From contig QEOQ01000180.1 in assembly GCA_010279815.1 (NCBI GenBank), positions 2,687,297 to 2,751,296 of the forward strand: a stretch of 64,000 bases of DNA, in the 5' to 3' direction. Both the position numbers and the translations under genes were made by a program. The notes beneath the pieces are model-generated. The model made no database searches and was not told where the DNA came from. It saw nothing but the letters and a program-made list of their open reading frames with translations. Positions 1 to 11,911 of the stretch are shown here, piece by piece. The stretch is from Brachionus plicatilis. Lineage: Eukaryota; Rotifera; Eurotatoria; Ploima; Brachionidae. The number at the start of each line of letters is the position of its first letter. The first letter of the stretch is position 1.

Positions 1-977
1 GGTCCAATGTAATAGGGAACAAAATCTTTTAATAAGGACTCACGAACTTGTTGGCATATCTTGCTGACATCTATTTGGCTTATATCAAAATGAGTTCCAA
101 TTGTGGCTTGATCTAAGCCTGTTTTTAACCAAAACAAATAAACAATTAAAGCTTGAGATCGTGTTCTTGTAATAGAATTTCTCAATGATTTCAATGAATC
201 GTGTAAAACAATAAAGTCTGCTTTTTTTAAACCCGAATTTTTTACACAAAGTTCATTACAGATTAAATTATTAAATTCAAATTTTGACAATAGTCCACTT
301 TTTTTAGACAATATTCTAAATTGTGCCAACAAAGATTCAATATATTTTTGATTTATTTTTGTTTTATTCTTACATTGAGTTAATTGATTGAGAGAATCAT
401 TATTAAGGAGATTAGAATCATCAAAATGTGATGAGCCGCATCTTGACCCTGATGGAATTAATATATTTTTATGAATGTAAGTATCAACAATTGCTTCGAT
501 CGAAACGAGTCTCAATTTGATATTTGTAAACTTTTCATTGTTCTTTTTACAAACAAAACAATATCTATGTGAGGCAGTTGTACTCGAAATATCTACAAAA
601 ACGTTTTTTTTTAAGTTTATTTCAGGAAAAGACTTTGTCCCTTCTTCATTGAAATTTTTGGCAATGTTATTTTCATCTTTAATTGATTCATTATCTTCTT
701 CTCTAGATAAAATATTTTCATAAAAACGATTATTCTCCACATTAAAGTTCGTTTGCTTTAAGCATTCACCTTGAATTTTTGATAGAAAATAAGCTCTACT
801 TTTACATTTATTACAAACCAAATCACCATTTTTCACAGCATTTATTTTTCCTAATGATTTATTTAATTTTTCGATTAGATCAAGGTTTGAAACCACGTTG
901 ATTGTCCTTTTGTCTGTGCTGTAGAATCTTTTATTACAAGCAGAGCAGAATTTGTCATTTAAATATAATTTAGACAT
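1..977 (-). CDS. Transposon-encoded zinc-ribbon/HTH protein, N-terminal part (DDE-type transposase-like)
   Basis: An uninterrupted minus-strand reading frame of 325 codons starts at ATG 975-977 and runs off the left edge of the window, so the C-terminal (catalytic) part is not visible. Near the N-terminus there are paired CxxC motifs (Cys11/Cys14 and Cys55/Cys58). A second cluster in the middle has CFVC followed by an SGSRCGSSH segment, a zinc-ribbon-like layout known from animal transposon proteins annotated with HTH_Tnp_4/DDE_Tnp_4 domains. The last ~60 residues form a helix-turn-helix-like segment (YLFWLKTGLDQATIG, then FDISQIDVSKIC). The frame is intact with no stop, so the copy may be young. 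No introns or terminal repeats can be seen on this side. The transposase reading is by motif similarity. The catalytic acidic residues would lie outside the window. Confidence 0.6.
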   Translation of the reverse strand, partial: MSKLYLNDKFCSACNKRFYSTDKRTINVVSNLDLIEKLNKSLGKINAVKNGDLVCNKCKSRAYFLSKIQGECLKQTNFNVENNRFYENILSREEDNESIKDENNIAKNFNEEGTKSFPEINLKKNVFVDISSTTASHRYCFVCKKNNEKFTNIKLRLVSIEAIVDTYIHKNILIPSGSRCGSSHFDDSNLLNNDSLNQLTQCKNKTKINQKYIESLLAQFRILSKKSGLLSKFEFNNLICNELCVKNSGLKKADFIVLHDSLKSLRNSITRTRSQALIVYLFWLKTGLDQATIGTHFDISQIDVSKICQQVRESLLKDFVPYYIG

Positions 978-3429
978 AATAAATTTTTCAAAGTAAAAGA
1001 TTTTACTCTATAAATTCAAAAATTGAATTTGATTTATATATTAAAGGTTTAAATTTAAAAATAATTTGCATTTAATCTCAATTTTTAGTCTAACGAACTC
1101 CAGTTTGTTTTGTTAAATGGGAGAAAGCAATAGGAGTAAGAGAGGCAAAAAAATAAGATTCATTTAGTTAAAAAAAAGGATAATTTAAGTTTTTTTTAAA
1201 AAATGTTTTAGTTTTTATTTAATTTTGGACTAATAAATAAGGGGCAAAATTTCTATCGTTAAAGCCTAAGGCCCTTTCATTGCATTTTTATAAATTACAA
1301 TCCTTTTTCAAAAGTTTAAAAATAAAGCTTTGAAATGTTGAAAAAATTAAAAATCTGCGATGAAATTTAATTGCGCATCTAAAATTTTTTGAGCAAGATT
1401 GAGCGCTTGAAATTTGATCAAAAATTTTACTTTGTTGTTTATTCGGATTTAAAAATTTTTTTAACTTAAAAATTTTGTAATTATTAAGAAATTTAATTAA
1501 TTGATCTTTTTTTCACATGTAAATATTAACCCTAATATTGTCGAATTTTATATAGAATAAAGTAGAACAATTGGTCTTGTTTGTTTAGAAACTCAAATGG
1601 TAATCGAACTTCTATTTTTTTTAGCAATTTTATTGCATAAGTTACACATAGCAGCGTCTCGGTCTTTTTTCGAAATACGTTTTCTAAAGAACACTAGATT
1701 CCTTATTTTATATTCCACACTATTTTCTTATTTAACTTTAATTTATTTAATTTTGACATTAAATTAATTTAGCATTCATTAGATTATAGCAAGGTACTAT
1801 TTTTAATAAAATTGTGGTTATAGGTTAAAAGCTACATCACTTGAATTTACATGAATGAATAACATGATTAAATTGTAACTTTCATTTATTCAATTTTTTT
1901 TTATTTTTTTTAAATCTGAAGGAGCTTTAGCTCGATACAGATAAACGAATAAATAAATAAATAAATTTAGTTTGTTCTTGTGTAAAAAATTCTGTCAATT
2001 TATTTAGAGGCATTTACTTGATAATAAGTAGAAAATGAGATGTAGTAAAAAAATCGACTAGACATGATATCTTGTTTGATGACAAAATTGGTATCAAAAA
2101 CATTAGAGTAATAAATCCCATAATCCAAGTCAGTTAAACAGAAGCCTAGAATTTAATTATCTATAATTAAATTTAAAAAAATGCCGTTCCGACTGCAAAT
2201 GCAAAATTTCTTCAGAAAATTGAACACTAATAGCACTCAATGAAATCAAAGTTTTAAACGCAAAATTACAGATTTAGTCTAATAAATTAAAATGCTTAAT
2301 GAAACCATAGGCAAGCTTATTGAAAAAGATGTGTTTTTGAATATTTTTCTAAGAGTGTTAAGTATATAATTTTTAAAAATTTCATTCAATTAATGTATTT
2401 TCAGTACACTCAATTGTACCATATTTATTATTGTTTATGTATTTAATATGTCCAGTAATCTCCAAATAGATAAATAATTTTAATAATAATAAAATTGAAT
2501 ATAATAATTAATGTAAATTATGTTAGCTGTCTATGTAAGCATTTTAATCTAAAAGCGATAGTAATTTTTAACTGAGGCTGAAATAAGATTTTCTATAAGT
2601 TTTTATTTTTATACTATAACTATAAAATTAGAAATGAAACAAAAAAATTCAAGTGTTACTTTTTATCATTTAAGTACTTATTTATATCTAATTTGAAGAC
2701 TTTTATAGGTGCGAATTTTATAAATGTGCAAATTCGTAAATAAAAAATGACTAATTGTATTTTTTCAAAAAATTAAGATTTTCGATGTAGTTAAATACAA
2801 AATTAAATAATATAAAAACATTAAAAAAATAAATTTTAAAAAAGCCTATTAAATTTTTTCTATTTTAATAAATTTTTAAAATTGATTACAAAAGTTTTTT
2901 TGAAACTTTTAACTGTTTTTTTAACCCTTTGGGGACACTCATGAAAACCCAAATTTGTGGTTAAAAACCACGACTGTAAAAACGTTTGCGATTAACAAGT
3001 TTTTGAAAATAACCTGACCTAAAAATAACTCAAAATCCCTAAATTTGTAAAGATATGATAAAACTAACTAGAAATTTGGAATCTACGCATGATTTTATAC
3101 TCCTTCGTTGTTTACCATATCAAGTTCCGGGTTTTATTAAAAAGTACTATAAAGAATTCAAAATCAAAAAATTTTGACTTTAAGGTAAAAAAAGGTCGAA
3201 ACAAATAATAAGGAATTTTTTCAACTATTGTCCTGAACCAGTTTTTAACGTAGTTGTAAAAAATGTATTAAGTTTTTATGTTTTTGAGTTACAGCTCACA
3301 AACGGAACAAGAAATTGTGAATTTCTATAAAAAAAAATTGAAAAAAATGTAATTTTATTGCTAATTTTTACTATTTAAAAATAAAATTAATCTAAAATTT
3401 ATGAAAAGGATTTAAAAAAAATAAAAAAT
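978..3429. other. Non-coding A+T-rich stretch
   Basis: I see no convincing gene on either strand. A short AATA/AAAT microsatellite lies at about 1945-1968, just after the phrase GAGCTTTAGCTCGATACAG, and could be an old LINE 3' tail. A less A+T-rich patch at 2921-3170 begins TTAACCCTTTGGGG, which recalls piggyBac-type ends, but no partner repeat was found. Confidence 0.5.
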
Positions 3430-3790
3430 TTAAGGGCTTGCAATACCTTCTCCTACAGCCGTAATTTTTTGTGAAGTCGTTGAAACTAATTGGCCTACTT
3501 TAAGGCTAGCTTCTTCAATCTTGGGTTCTTCTGCTTTTAACTTTTCTTTACCTACAGATAAAGCAGTCGATAATATAGATTGAGTAACAGTTGGTGCAAC
3601 AGTCGGATTTGACTCGGTTACAGGACTTAATGTTTAATTATAATTTATTGTTGTATTTTTCAAAAAAACAGTTTTATTTTCACTTTTTCTTCCATTTTCT
3701 CTCACTTTATTTTGCTTCTCAACTGAATTGTTTTCTAAATATGATGGAGATTCGTTTTCAACGTTTAATGCATTTAAAGATTATATAATT
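3430..3790 (-). pseudogene. Gene-like C-terminal scrap, unrecognised
   Basis: On the minus strand the stretch 3430-3612 encodes 60 residues of ordinary composition (VAPTVTQSIL, KLKAEEPKIEEASLKVG, SQKITAVGEGIASP), ending in TAA. A good donor (GTGAGA just below 3706) and an AG at 3613-3614 would join it in phase 0 to a second open stretch, 3706 to about 3780, through a ~93-base intron. The amino-acid use looks like real protein, not random A+T-rich sequence. I do not recognise the family. A LINE was inserted about 130 bases upstream (target site 3913-3920), so this may be the last exons of a gene or gene copy whose front is gone. Fortuitous open frames remain possible. Confidence 0.25.
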
Positions 3791-3913
3791 TTTACCTAGA
3801 CAATTTGTCTTGTTTTCATACAGAATTTAACATCTTTTGGCTAGAGATAAGAAAAGAATATTTTTGATGCGTTTTTTTATAATTCTGTGACGAAAAATTC
3901 ACATTTAATATGA

Positions 3914-4924
3914 ATGTTAGGTGTAAAACAAGGAGGTATTCTTTCTCCTTATTTGTTTAATTTTTTCATCAACGAATTATTGACTGAGAGTACTGAGCTA
4001 AATCTTGGTGCCTCAATTAATGGGACTAACTTGTCCGTAATTGGTTACTGTGATGATCTTGTGATCCAAGCACCCTCCTTTAGTCATTGTCAAACTTTAC
4101 TTGACAAATGCTCCAAGTATGCTCAGCGGTGGAAAATTGACTTTAATCCTTTGAAATCAGCGGCTTTAGTCTTTCAAAAAGGTAAAGCTAAAATGATGAG
4201 AAATTTCACCTTAAATGGTGATGAAATACCTCAAAATGAGAATGTAGAATATTTAGGCCTTCCAATAGGCAATAGTGAATTTGTTTGGAATTTTGTTGAA
4301 GAGAAATGGAAGAAAGTAGAAAAGAGCTTCTTCTCCCTTTTTGGCCTCGGCTGTAAACCAAAAGCTGCACCACCGGGATTAGTTGGCTTTCTATACAAGC
4401 AATTTTGCCAATCGATTTTTCGATACCACTTAGACCTGGTATTTGTAGGTGAAACTAAACTTGGTGAACTTGATATCAGGCAAAATTTACTAATTAAGAG
4501 AATGTTTGACATAAAGAAATATGCCAGGTTCAGACCGATGTTAGAGGCTCTACGTCTTGAAACAGTAGAACAACTTTATATGAAACACAAGATATTTTTT
4601 ATGAAACAGCTTAAAAACAGCAAAATCTGTTGGGAGTTACTCCTATTTTTACATTCGGATTACTCGACTTTTGAACAAAAAAATACTTCATATTGCAAAC
4701 AGCTCAAGAACCTAGAGAAAAAGATACACTTTGATCCGATGGAATATAGCACAAAGACTTCAATAGTCATAATTGATCATATATTTTTAGATAAAAATCG
4801 TGGCTTGGTTGACTCGGTTAAGTTTGTGTGCTCGCAAATAAAAATCAATATGGAACTAAAATTGGATTACTTTTATTTTTATAAAATTTTAAATGATCTT
4901 TTGAGGGTAAACTTTTTTACTTAG
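3914..4924 (+). pseudogene. LINE reverse transcriptase, 5'-truncated open frame
   Basis: An open frame of 336 codons begins inside the reverse-transcriptase domain. The GVKQGGILSPYLFNFFINEL block and the catalytic box YCDD (residues 45-48 of this frame) are clear, followed by thumb-like and C-terminal LINE sequence. The endonuclease and the front of the polymerase domain are missing, so the copy cannot be autonomous. The apparent start codon comes from the target-site duplication, not from the element. The catalytic box carries YC instead of the commoner FA or YA before DD. The frame is otherwise unbroken to its natural stop near the 3' tail, which suggests a recent insertion. Confidence 0.85.
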
Positions 4925-5021
4925 TAACACTGGTGCAATTTTCTTTCTTTTCTTTTTTTTTTAATTTATCTCGAATTTAATGTAATTTTTTTGTAATCTT
5001 GCCTATGGGGCTTTAAACTAA

Positions 5022-5050
5022 TAAATAATAATAATAATAATAATAATAAT
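5022..5050 (+). repeat. (TAA)n tail microsatellite of the LINE
   Basis: About eight TAA units close the LINE 3' end, directly before the right copy of the target duplication. Confidence 0.8.
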
Positions 5051-5377
5051 GTTAGACAATTTTTTGATTGCTCCAATTACGTAATTTAATAATTTTAATT
5101 ATAAAGATTACGAGTTTGCTTTGAATTTCTAAAACCATACTAATACAAAAATTTAATTAGTTTTTGAAAGATAATTTTTTATCTTAAAAAGATGAACAAA
5201 AAATAGCTAAAATTTTAAGAATTTGCTTTCTAATTATTTCTTTATTATTTTTTAATAAGTGAAAAAGAAATTTTGTTTTAAAAAATTTAATTAAATTAGA
5301 ATTTATTTATTTATTTCACTTAGCGCCAATTCTGGAAATGTATTTTAGTAAAACAATTATTCATACACAGGTAAACC

Positions 5378-5739
5378 GGTTTTGTGAAATTCAGTACAAA
5401 ATGATAAAAAGAACAGAAAAAAATGTAAAAAATTGAATAGCTTTTTTTCTTAAGATTTAAACTTAATTCTGTAAATGCAACATAGCGCAACATTCATAGT
5501 TGCATCAAATAACAAGGTCTGCTAAATTTGCAGATTTCAGCAGAAATTAAATTTCAATATAATCGGGTGTAGTGCATTTTGCAGAGATTTTTCACATCAT
5601 TAGCAGACTTTTACAGTTGATGCAACTTTGAATGTTGCACCATTCTGCATTCATAGAAATAATTATAAACTTTTAGAAAAAAATTTATTTTATTTTTTTA
5701 CACTTTGTTCTGTTCTTTTGTACTGAATTTCACAGAACC
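5378..5739. mobile_element. MITE, family A, copy 1 (8-bp TSD, hAT-like)
   Basis: A 362-base non-coding element is bounded by terminal inverted repeats (GGTTTTGTGAAATTCAGTAC at the left; the reverse complement of the right end reads GGTTCTGTGAAATTCAGTAC). It is flanked by the exact 8-base direct repeat GGTAAACC (5370-5377 and 5740-5747). An 8-base duplication is the hAT superfamily signature. The interior holds further inverted matches around GCAACATTCA and TGAATGTTGC. No coding capacity. Confidence 0.8.
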
Positions 5740-5747
5740 GGTAAACC

Positions 5748-7160
5748 CGATTTAGTCGAAGTCGAAAAGCGCTTATAAAAAGTTTCAAATTAACCGCTTT
5801 AAAAAAATTGAAAAGAAATAATTATTATAATGTTAAATTTTTATTATTATTAAAAAAAATAAAAAAATAAAATAAAATAAGGAAGATAAACTAATTGGTT
5901 AAGTGATTAAGTCCATAATTTTTGATTGTTTTTTTTTTGCTAAATCATGGGGCTTTACTCAATCTAATAAAAATTTTCAATTGAAGCTGTACAGCCAAAG
6001 TTGTTTAAAAACTAGACATTTTAGAGAACTTAATTATTTCTTTATTAAAAAAAGTTATTCAGATTTTCTGAATTGAAATAATCGAATTGAAATTAACTAC
6101 ACAACACAAATTTCAATTTTATAAATTAATTAACCGTTTTTTACGTAATTTTTGGTAATTTTTTTAATTTTAATAGGTAAAGAAATATAAAATATAGTAA
6201 AAAAGGAATAAAACAAATTTTCTTAGGTTTATTTAGATGTGTTTTCTTTAATTTTGGAAATAATGCTAGGTTAAAAGTTAAGTTTATAATTTTAATAGGA
6301 AATAATTCTTTTCCTATTGAAAATCGAAAAATTTCCAAAAATTACGTAGAAAATGGTAATTTAATTTATAAAAAATAAAAATTGAATCGAATTAAAAATT
6401 TGATTTATTTTTCAATTTCAAGGTTAATCAACAGGCTAATGACCTTGTCTTAAAAGACAGAATAACTCTTTTTTATTTCATTTTATTATCTTTTACATAT
6501 AATAAAAAAATGTCTCAGGTTCAAGTTTTGGTTCAAGTTAAATCCAAGTAATATTACGTAATTTGCTTCCCTAATTTTACTTATTTCAATGTTAATTTAC
6601 GTAAAATTACGTTAAAACCATGTCTCATCGCATTATAGTAAGTTAAATCAAATTTCATAATTTTAATAATTACATTTGAAATTAACTCTAAATTTAAATA
6701 TTCGGTTTCATTACTAAAGAAAACCATTCATTCCTATTCAATTTAACTAAGCTCAATTTTTATCTTAGTTTACAAAACAATATTTTTTCTAGCAAATTGA
6801 AAAAAAAAATTGTTAAATATTTCAGATAATCAAAAGAATATAGATAATAAATTAATTAGAGTGAAATACAAAACTTGTTTAAAAGAGTTTATTTAAAATT
6901 AATTTTTTCAAAATTTTAGTAAAACAACGAAAGAAACAAATGAAATATTTATCAAATACAAATTTACAATTACTTCTAAGATAATAAGAATTTAAAGGCA
7001 CAAAATCAAAGAGAACAAAAATAAAAAAAATTTAAGCGGAAATAAAATCCAAAATAACCGAAAAGATAATTTTTTTAAAGATTTTTTCTATTAACAAAGT
7101 TCTTGCGAGCCCTGACTTAAGAAAATAAGGCATTAGCAATAAAATATTTAATTTAATATT
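5748..7160. other. Non-coding stretch with a short TIR-like element
   Basis: No gene is visible. At 6130-6362 two arms share TACGTAATTTTTGG in inverted orientation (left TTAACCGTTTTTTACG; right, reversed, TTACCATTTTCTACG), so a ~230-base miniature element is likely, without a clear target duplication. Several other TACGTAA motifs lie at 5080 and 6540-6620. Confidence 0.4.
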
Positions 7161-10100
7161 CTATTTGGATAAATTTTTGCCGACCAAATTATCCACAGTA
7201 TTCATTGAATTATTCAACAAAGATGACTCATCGAACCGGTTAACTGCGCTTGGTAAAATTTCCATCATGCTGTCCATCTAAACAAATAAAAATTAACTTG
7301 AAAAAATTTAAACCTTAATATTTTTTTAAAATAACTTACATTAAAGAAAAACGAGTCTCTTGATGCTTCGCTAATGATTGTTTTTTTTGTGTCTTTATTT
7401 TCGGCTGTTTGTAAATCCGAAAAAAAACAGCCGCTCAGCGACACATCATTCATCTAGCATTTAATAGACAAAATTAAATTTTAAAAATTAAAAAAATAAA
7501 AATATTACCGAATCTGTCCATTCGACTACAATATCGGATTTTCTATTGTTAAAATCACTAAAAGAGGGATTATTTGTATTCAATCGATTAAAATTATTAG
7601 ATGCTTCACAAGCTAAAATTTAAATTTAGTATTTAAAATTTTATTTAATTTCTAAATTCTTACTCGGTGTCTGCTGCGACACAATCGAGTTTAAAATGCT
7701 GCTTATATTACTCATTTCATTTAAATTTGTCTGAGAAGTATCCTTAAATTTATCAGATTCCATATTTTTGTCCACATCTTTATTTTCTTCCTGATCTTTT
7801 AGCCTAATCACCGAAGAGCCAAACAATGAATCAGCATTATTGATGCTCAATTCAAGCAAAGACATGTTTGTTAAATTTTGTGGTGAACCAATTTCTTGAC
7901 TCTGTTCTTGATCATCTTGACACTCATCAGCCTGATTATCAATTAAATTGTTCAAAATCCTGGGAATTAAATTAGAGTAATTTTGCTGCAATGACGAAGC
8001 TATAAGGCTGTTAGAGTGAGCATTTTGATTAGACTCGTTGTTGAAAACTCTAGGGCTCGATGCTTGCTTGTTCTGATCATTCAAATCATCCGAGCTATTG
8101 ACAATTTGTCTAGCAATGGCAGCCATAGGTCCGGAAAAAACAATATTTTGCTGTCCGGGACCTTCGGCTTCATTAGCTATTTGATTTAAATTTATCTTTG
8201 GAAGCATTGGTCGCTGAGAATGACTTGAATTAACAACCATTATTGGCTTTCGTTGTCTAGACCGTCTTTTTGGCAAATCTGCCAACAACTTTCTGGTCTT
8301 ATTTGCTTGCTGCTCGTTCAATGTCTGAAGAACATTTTCGATAGGCACAGCTATAGTTTGCTTTAGTGAGTTACTCGGTTGAATGACAGCTATTGATGGC
8401 GACGAGGAATTAATTGGTTGTGTGGGAGACTTGAAAATTTGACTAGATGATTGACTTTTTGTCTCTTGGGATGCTTTTGTCTGATTAGTTTCTTTGATTT
8501 TGGCATTATTTTCTTTCAAAAAAGAGGCGGCTACACTCGCCAATGTATCAATGTAGAACCTTTGCTGCATATTTTGTTTGTTCATTAAAGTTGAAGGCGA
8601 GGGTGCATGTGAACTTAAATTATTTGACTGAGTTTGGTCAGAGTCTTCTTTATCAAGAATCCAGTCATATTTAAACTTTAGTGTATTAGGTTTATTTAGA
8701 GCTAAATATAATTGAGAAAAAGTAAGGTCTTTTTTTTCTTTTCCACTTAGAGTCAAAGAACAGTTTTTGGAAGTAAAACCAGATCTTAGATGTTCGATGT
8801 TTAGATCGAAATCAGATTTTTTGCCAAATTCTTTGTTTGCTTTATCATGCGTTTTTTTAGAGGCTAAAAATTTTTCCTGGTCAATGGCACATTCATCTAT
8901 TACCATTGGATCGTCATCTTTCGAAAAAATTATTTTTCTTAAATAACTTTTTAGTTTAATTTTACTCAATATTTGACTAGGACTCGATGAAGTGGACACC
9001 TTGGGTTCATTTGATTGTGATGACTTGGTCCCGGTTTCGACAAGTGATTCTGATGAAAGATTAGGACAAAGGTCTTGAGGATAAATGACCAAATTTTCTA
9101 AAAAAGTTATTTTTTGGCTATGTTCATTTAAGGTATTTTTGTTTTTCGACTTAGAATCGTTGTCATCTGAATCGGTCATTGAATTTGTTTCTTGAGTGCC
9201 GGGCTTAGAATTTTTTGATTGACTTTCTATTCGAAATTTTTCAATCTATTTTGCTCAAATTTTAAAACAAGTTTAAATCTAACTTATTTTTGCTTACAAA
9301 CTGATTCCGCCGGTTTTTCCACTTGTTCTCAAGGAATTCAATCAGAAATTTAATTGTTTGTGAAGAGTTTAGATCTATGTTTAGAAACGGATTTTGGGCT
9401 AATTTGTGAACTCGACAAAAAGCTGATTCACTGTTCGGTTCTAGGAAAACACTCAAAACATTCGGCACTGAATTGGATGCGATTGGTCCAGTTTGTTCAG
9501 TATCATCTTTTTAAAATAAATCCAAATTTTTTTATTGAAATATTTCCAAAATAAAAAGCAAAATTAAAAAAAAACACTCTAAGAATCCTGTTCAGCTTAA
9601 ATATGATAAGAAAAATTTTGGCAATTTCCGAATCATTTTCTTGAGCACCTACGTATTACTAAAGATTAATCTTTGATCATTTTAATAGGTTTTGTTAAAA
9701 TTCAGTACAAAAGAACATTAAAAAAAATAATAAATTTTTTTCTCTGAATTCAAAATTAATTCTGTAAATAAGAAAAGGGTGCACCAACTGTCAAAGTCTG
9801 ATATTGATTTTTACAATCTGTCCTAAATGAATTACGCTAGAAAATATTGAAATTTAATTACTGATAAATTTGCACAGTTTACCAGAATTTGGCAACTAAT
9901 GCAACTTTGAATTTTTTACCATTTAGCATTCATATAACTCACTTTGAACTAACAGGAAAAAAGTTATAGAATTTTTTATCATTTTTTTCTTCTTTTTTAA
10001 ACTGAATTTCACAAAACTTTTTAAAAGGATTTTAATCTAATAATATTTCACATAATTTTCGACTAAAAATAAAGATAAATCATCAGATTTGTTTTGTCTA

Positions 10101-11911
10101 TGAAATAAAATGAGCTATTAATTATAAGTGGATGAAATTTAGAAATCTTAAAAAAAAGAAAACTTCCAAATTATTTTTATTTAAACCAATAAACAAAAAT
10201 TGAATAACTTATTAATTTGAATAAAATAAATTTTTGGAAAATTATTAAATTTTGTGTTAACTTGAGAATCAAATGATATTATAAAAGTAAATCAACATTT
10301 TAATCTAATTTGGAAGATTGATTTTTTTATTTTATGACTTGAAAGCAATTTAATAAATTGATACAATAATAAGCTTTTTTTAATGAAAATTTTTTCCGAC
10401 AATATTTAATGGTAAAGAAAGTCTCCTAGAGAATGAATAATTCTTCGCAGAAATCACCCGCTAAAAAAATCCTTGATTTTACAACTAGGCAAATAAATAT
10501 AATAATTTACTTTTGTTGGCCAGGATAATTTTATATCATGATCAAAGAAAATCTGTATGTGTGATAGACTGCTGAAAATTTAACAGATCAAAAAGATTTC
10601 TCTATTTATTAGTCGATTTTTAATTTTTCAGCAATATTTTGAAAAATCAATCATAATTTTTTTACAAAAAAAATAAGGGTATTAAATGTAGAATAAAAAA
10701 ATATTTAATATGACATAATTTTAATAATTTTTTCTAAATAAAAAAAATATATATCGTTAAAAATAAAGCATCTATTTAATTAAAATATCATTTAAACTTA
10801 AAAATGAGTCGTTTAGAGGATAAGATTTTACTAGATAGTAAATATTACTTACACTAAGGATGCTAAATTTTTCAAGTTAAAATTGTTTTCAAAGAATTCT
10901 ATTCGAATATTAAATTTTCTAATATTTGCTCATAAATAGTAAGAAAATTTTTAGAAATAATTTTTGAAAAAAAAAGTTATCTGAAAAATAATTTTATTTA
11001 TTACTTATCGGTTTTCCAGTAACTTTGCAAATAGGCATTCTCAGACGAGTTATTTTCCCTTTTTCTCTTACTGTGGTCCACCCATGATTAATGAGCTCAA
11101 CCAATTTAATTGCAGTTTTTTTATTCCAACCTTTAAAAAAAATTAGTTTTTCTAAGTTTTGCCGATCTAAAACAAATAAACTAATTCGAAAAAATTCTTA
11201 AATTAACTAACGATATGACTTGTTGATTAGCGCATTGTATGCTATCAAACATTTGACTTGCATATCTCTAATTGAACAATTGGAAGCATTTATGACAATT
11301 TTTCCATTTAAGTAATTTGAAGCATCGTTTCCATTTTGGCAACTCTCTTGATTCACCAAAGGAAGTGAAATATATTTAATAATCTTGTGCCATGTTCTGT
11401 AATAAAAATGTCTTATTTGCTCTTTACTCCGCTGAACTCCTGCACCATCATTAATTTTATATTTTTTTTGTCTGGCATTAAAACACTGGGTAATAGATTC
11501 AAAATTTTTACCATTCTGGAAAAAAATTAAAAAAACGTTTGTGTTTTATTATTAAATTAATTAAAATACTTGTCTAAGAGCATTGAAAAATATTTGCTGC
11601 TCTATTTTGTTCCAAGATTCTGGTTTTTGCTTTTCCTTTTTTAGCGGCTGACTAGGATTTGGATTACTTGTGCTCAAAGTGGAAGAACTATTATTAATTT
11701 GTAAATTAGAATTTTTATCGTTGGTCAAATTATTTTGGCAACGCGTTTCAATTTGATTCCACATTGAAGTACTGGGACTACGTTCGCGTTTTTTGGATTT
11801 TTTTTTTGAGTTCAATTCATCATTGGATAAATTACAAGTTTTGGAAGCACAAACTTCTGTTTCTTCGCTTTTATTTTTTATCAATTCGATATGATTACTT
11901 TCTTTTTCCAT
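7161..11911 (-). CDS. CRAMP1: Cramped chromatin regulator homologue (CRAMP1-like)
   Basis: Exons (reading order): 11570-11911, 11212-11515, 11005-11166, 9298-9506, 7664-9245, 7509-7612, 7340-7453, 7161-7277. All intron phases close and give 977 residues. A SANT/Myb-like domain spans about residues 98-163 (PESWNKIEQQIFFNALRQ, then SKEQIRHFYYRTWHKIIKYI), the hallmark of Cramped proteins. Downstream are the family's conserved blocks around TTVREKGKITRLRMP (exon 3) and VHKLAQNPFLNIDL with LIEFLENKW (exon 4). The large exon 5 is Ser/Asn/Gln-rich and mostly disordered. Cramped proteins act in the nucleus, in Polycomb-linked repression and histone H1 gene control (family knowledge). Intron 3 is ~1.5 kb and holds a MITE (9688-10018); the others are 50-60 bases. 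The start is the first ATG, just upstream of a Lys-rich stretch. Confidence 0.88.
9688..10018. mobile_element. MITE, family A, copy 2, in CRAMP1 intron 3
   Basis: A 331-base element related to the one at 5378-5739. The left end is GGTTTTGTTAAAATTCAGTAC; the right end reads GAATTTCACAAAAC. The flanks TTTTAATA (9680-9687) and TTTTAAAA (10019-10026) match at 7 of 8 positions, as expected for a decaying 8-base target duplication. The interior also matches copy 1 in parts (for example the GCAACTTTGAAT stretch). Confidence 0.72.

Larger units (their letters stand above)
3913..5055 (+). mobile_element. 5'-truncated LINE (non-LTR retrotransposon) with target-site duplication
   Basis: The element body runs about 3921-5047. 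The 8-base direct repeat AATGTTAG flanks it at 3913-3920 and 5048-5055. The right end is a (TAA)n-type tail (5022-5050), as in many LINE 3' ends. The left end cuts directly into the reverse-transcriptase domain, the usual 5' truncation from incomplete target-primed reverse transcription. The tail overlaps the repeat slightly, so the right boundary is uncertain by a few bases. Confidence 0.75.

Noticed and set aside
2921..2938. TTAACCCTTTGGGGACAC, resembling a piggyBac-type end
   Set aside because: No inverted partner and no TTAA-flanked element could be found within reach.
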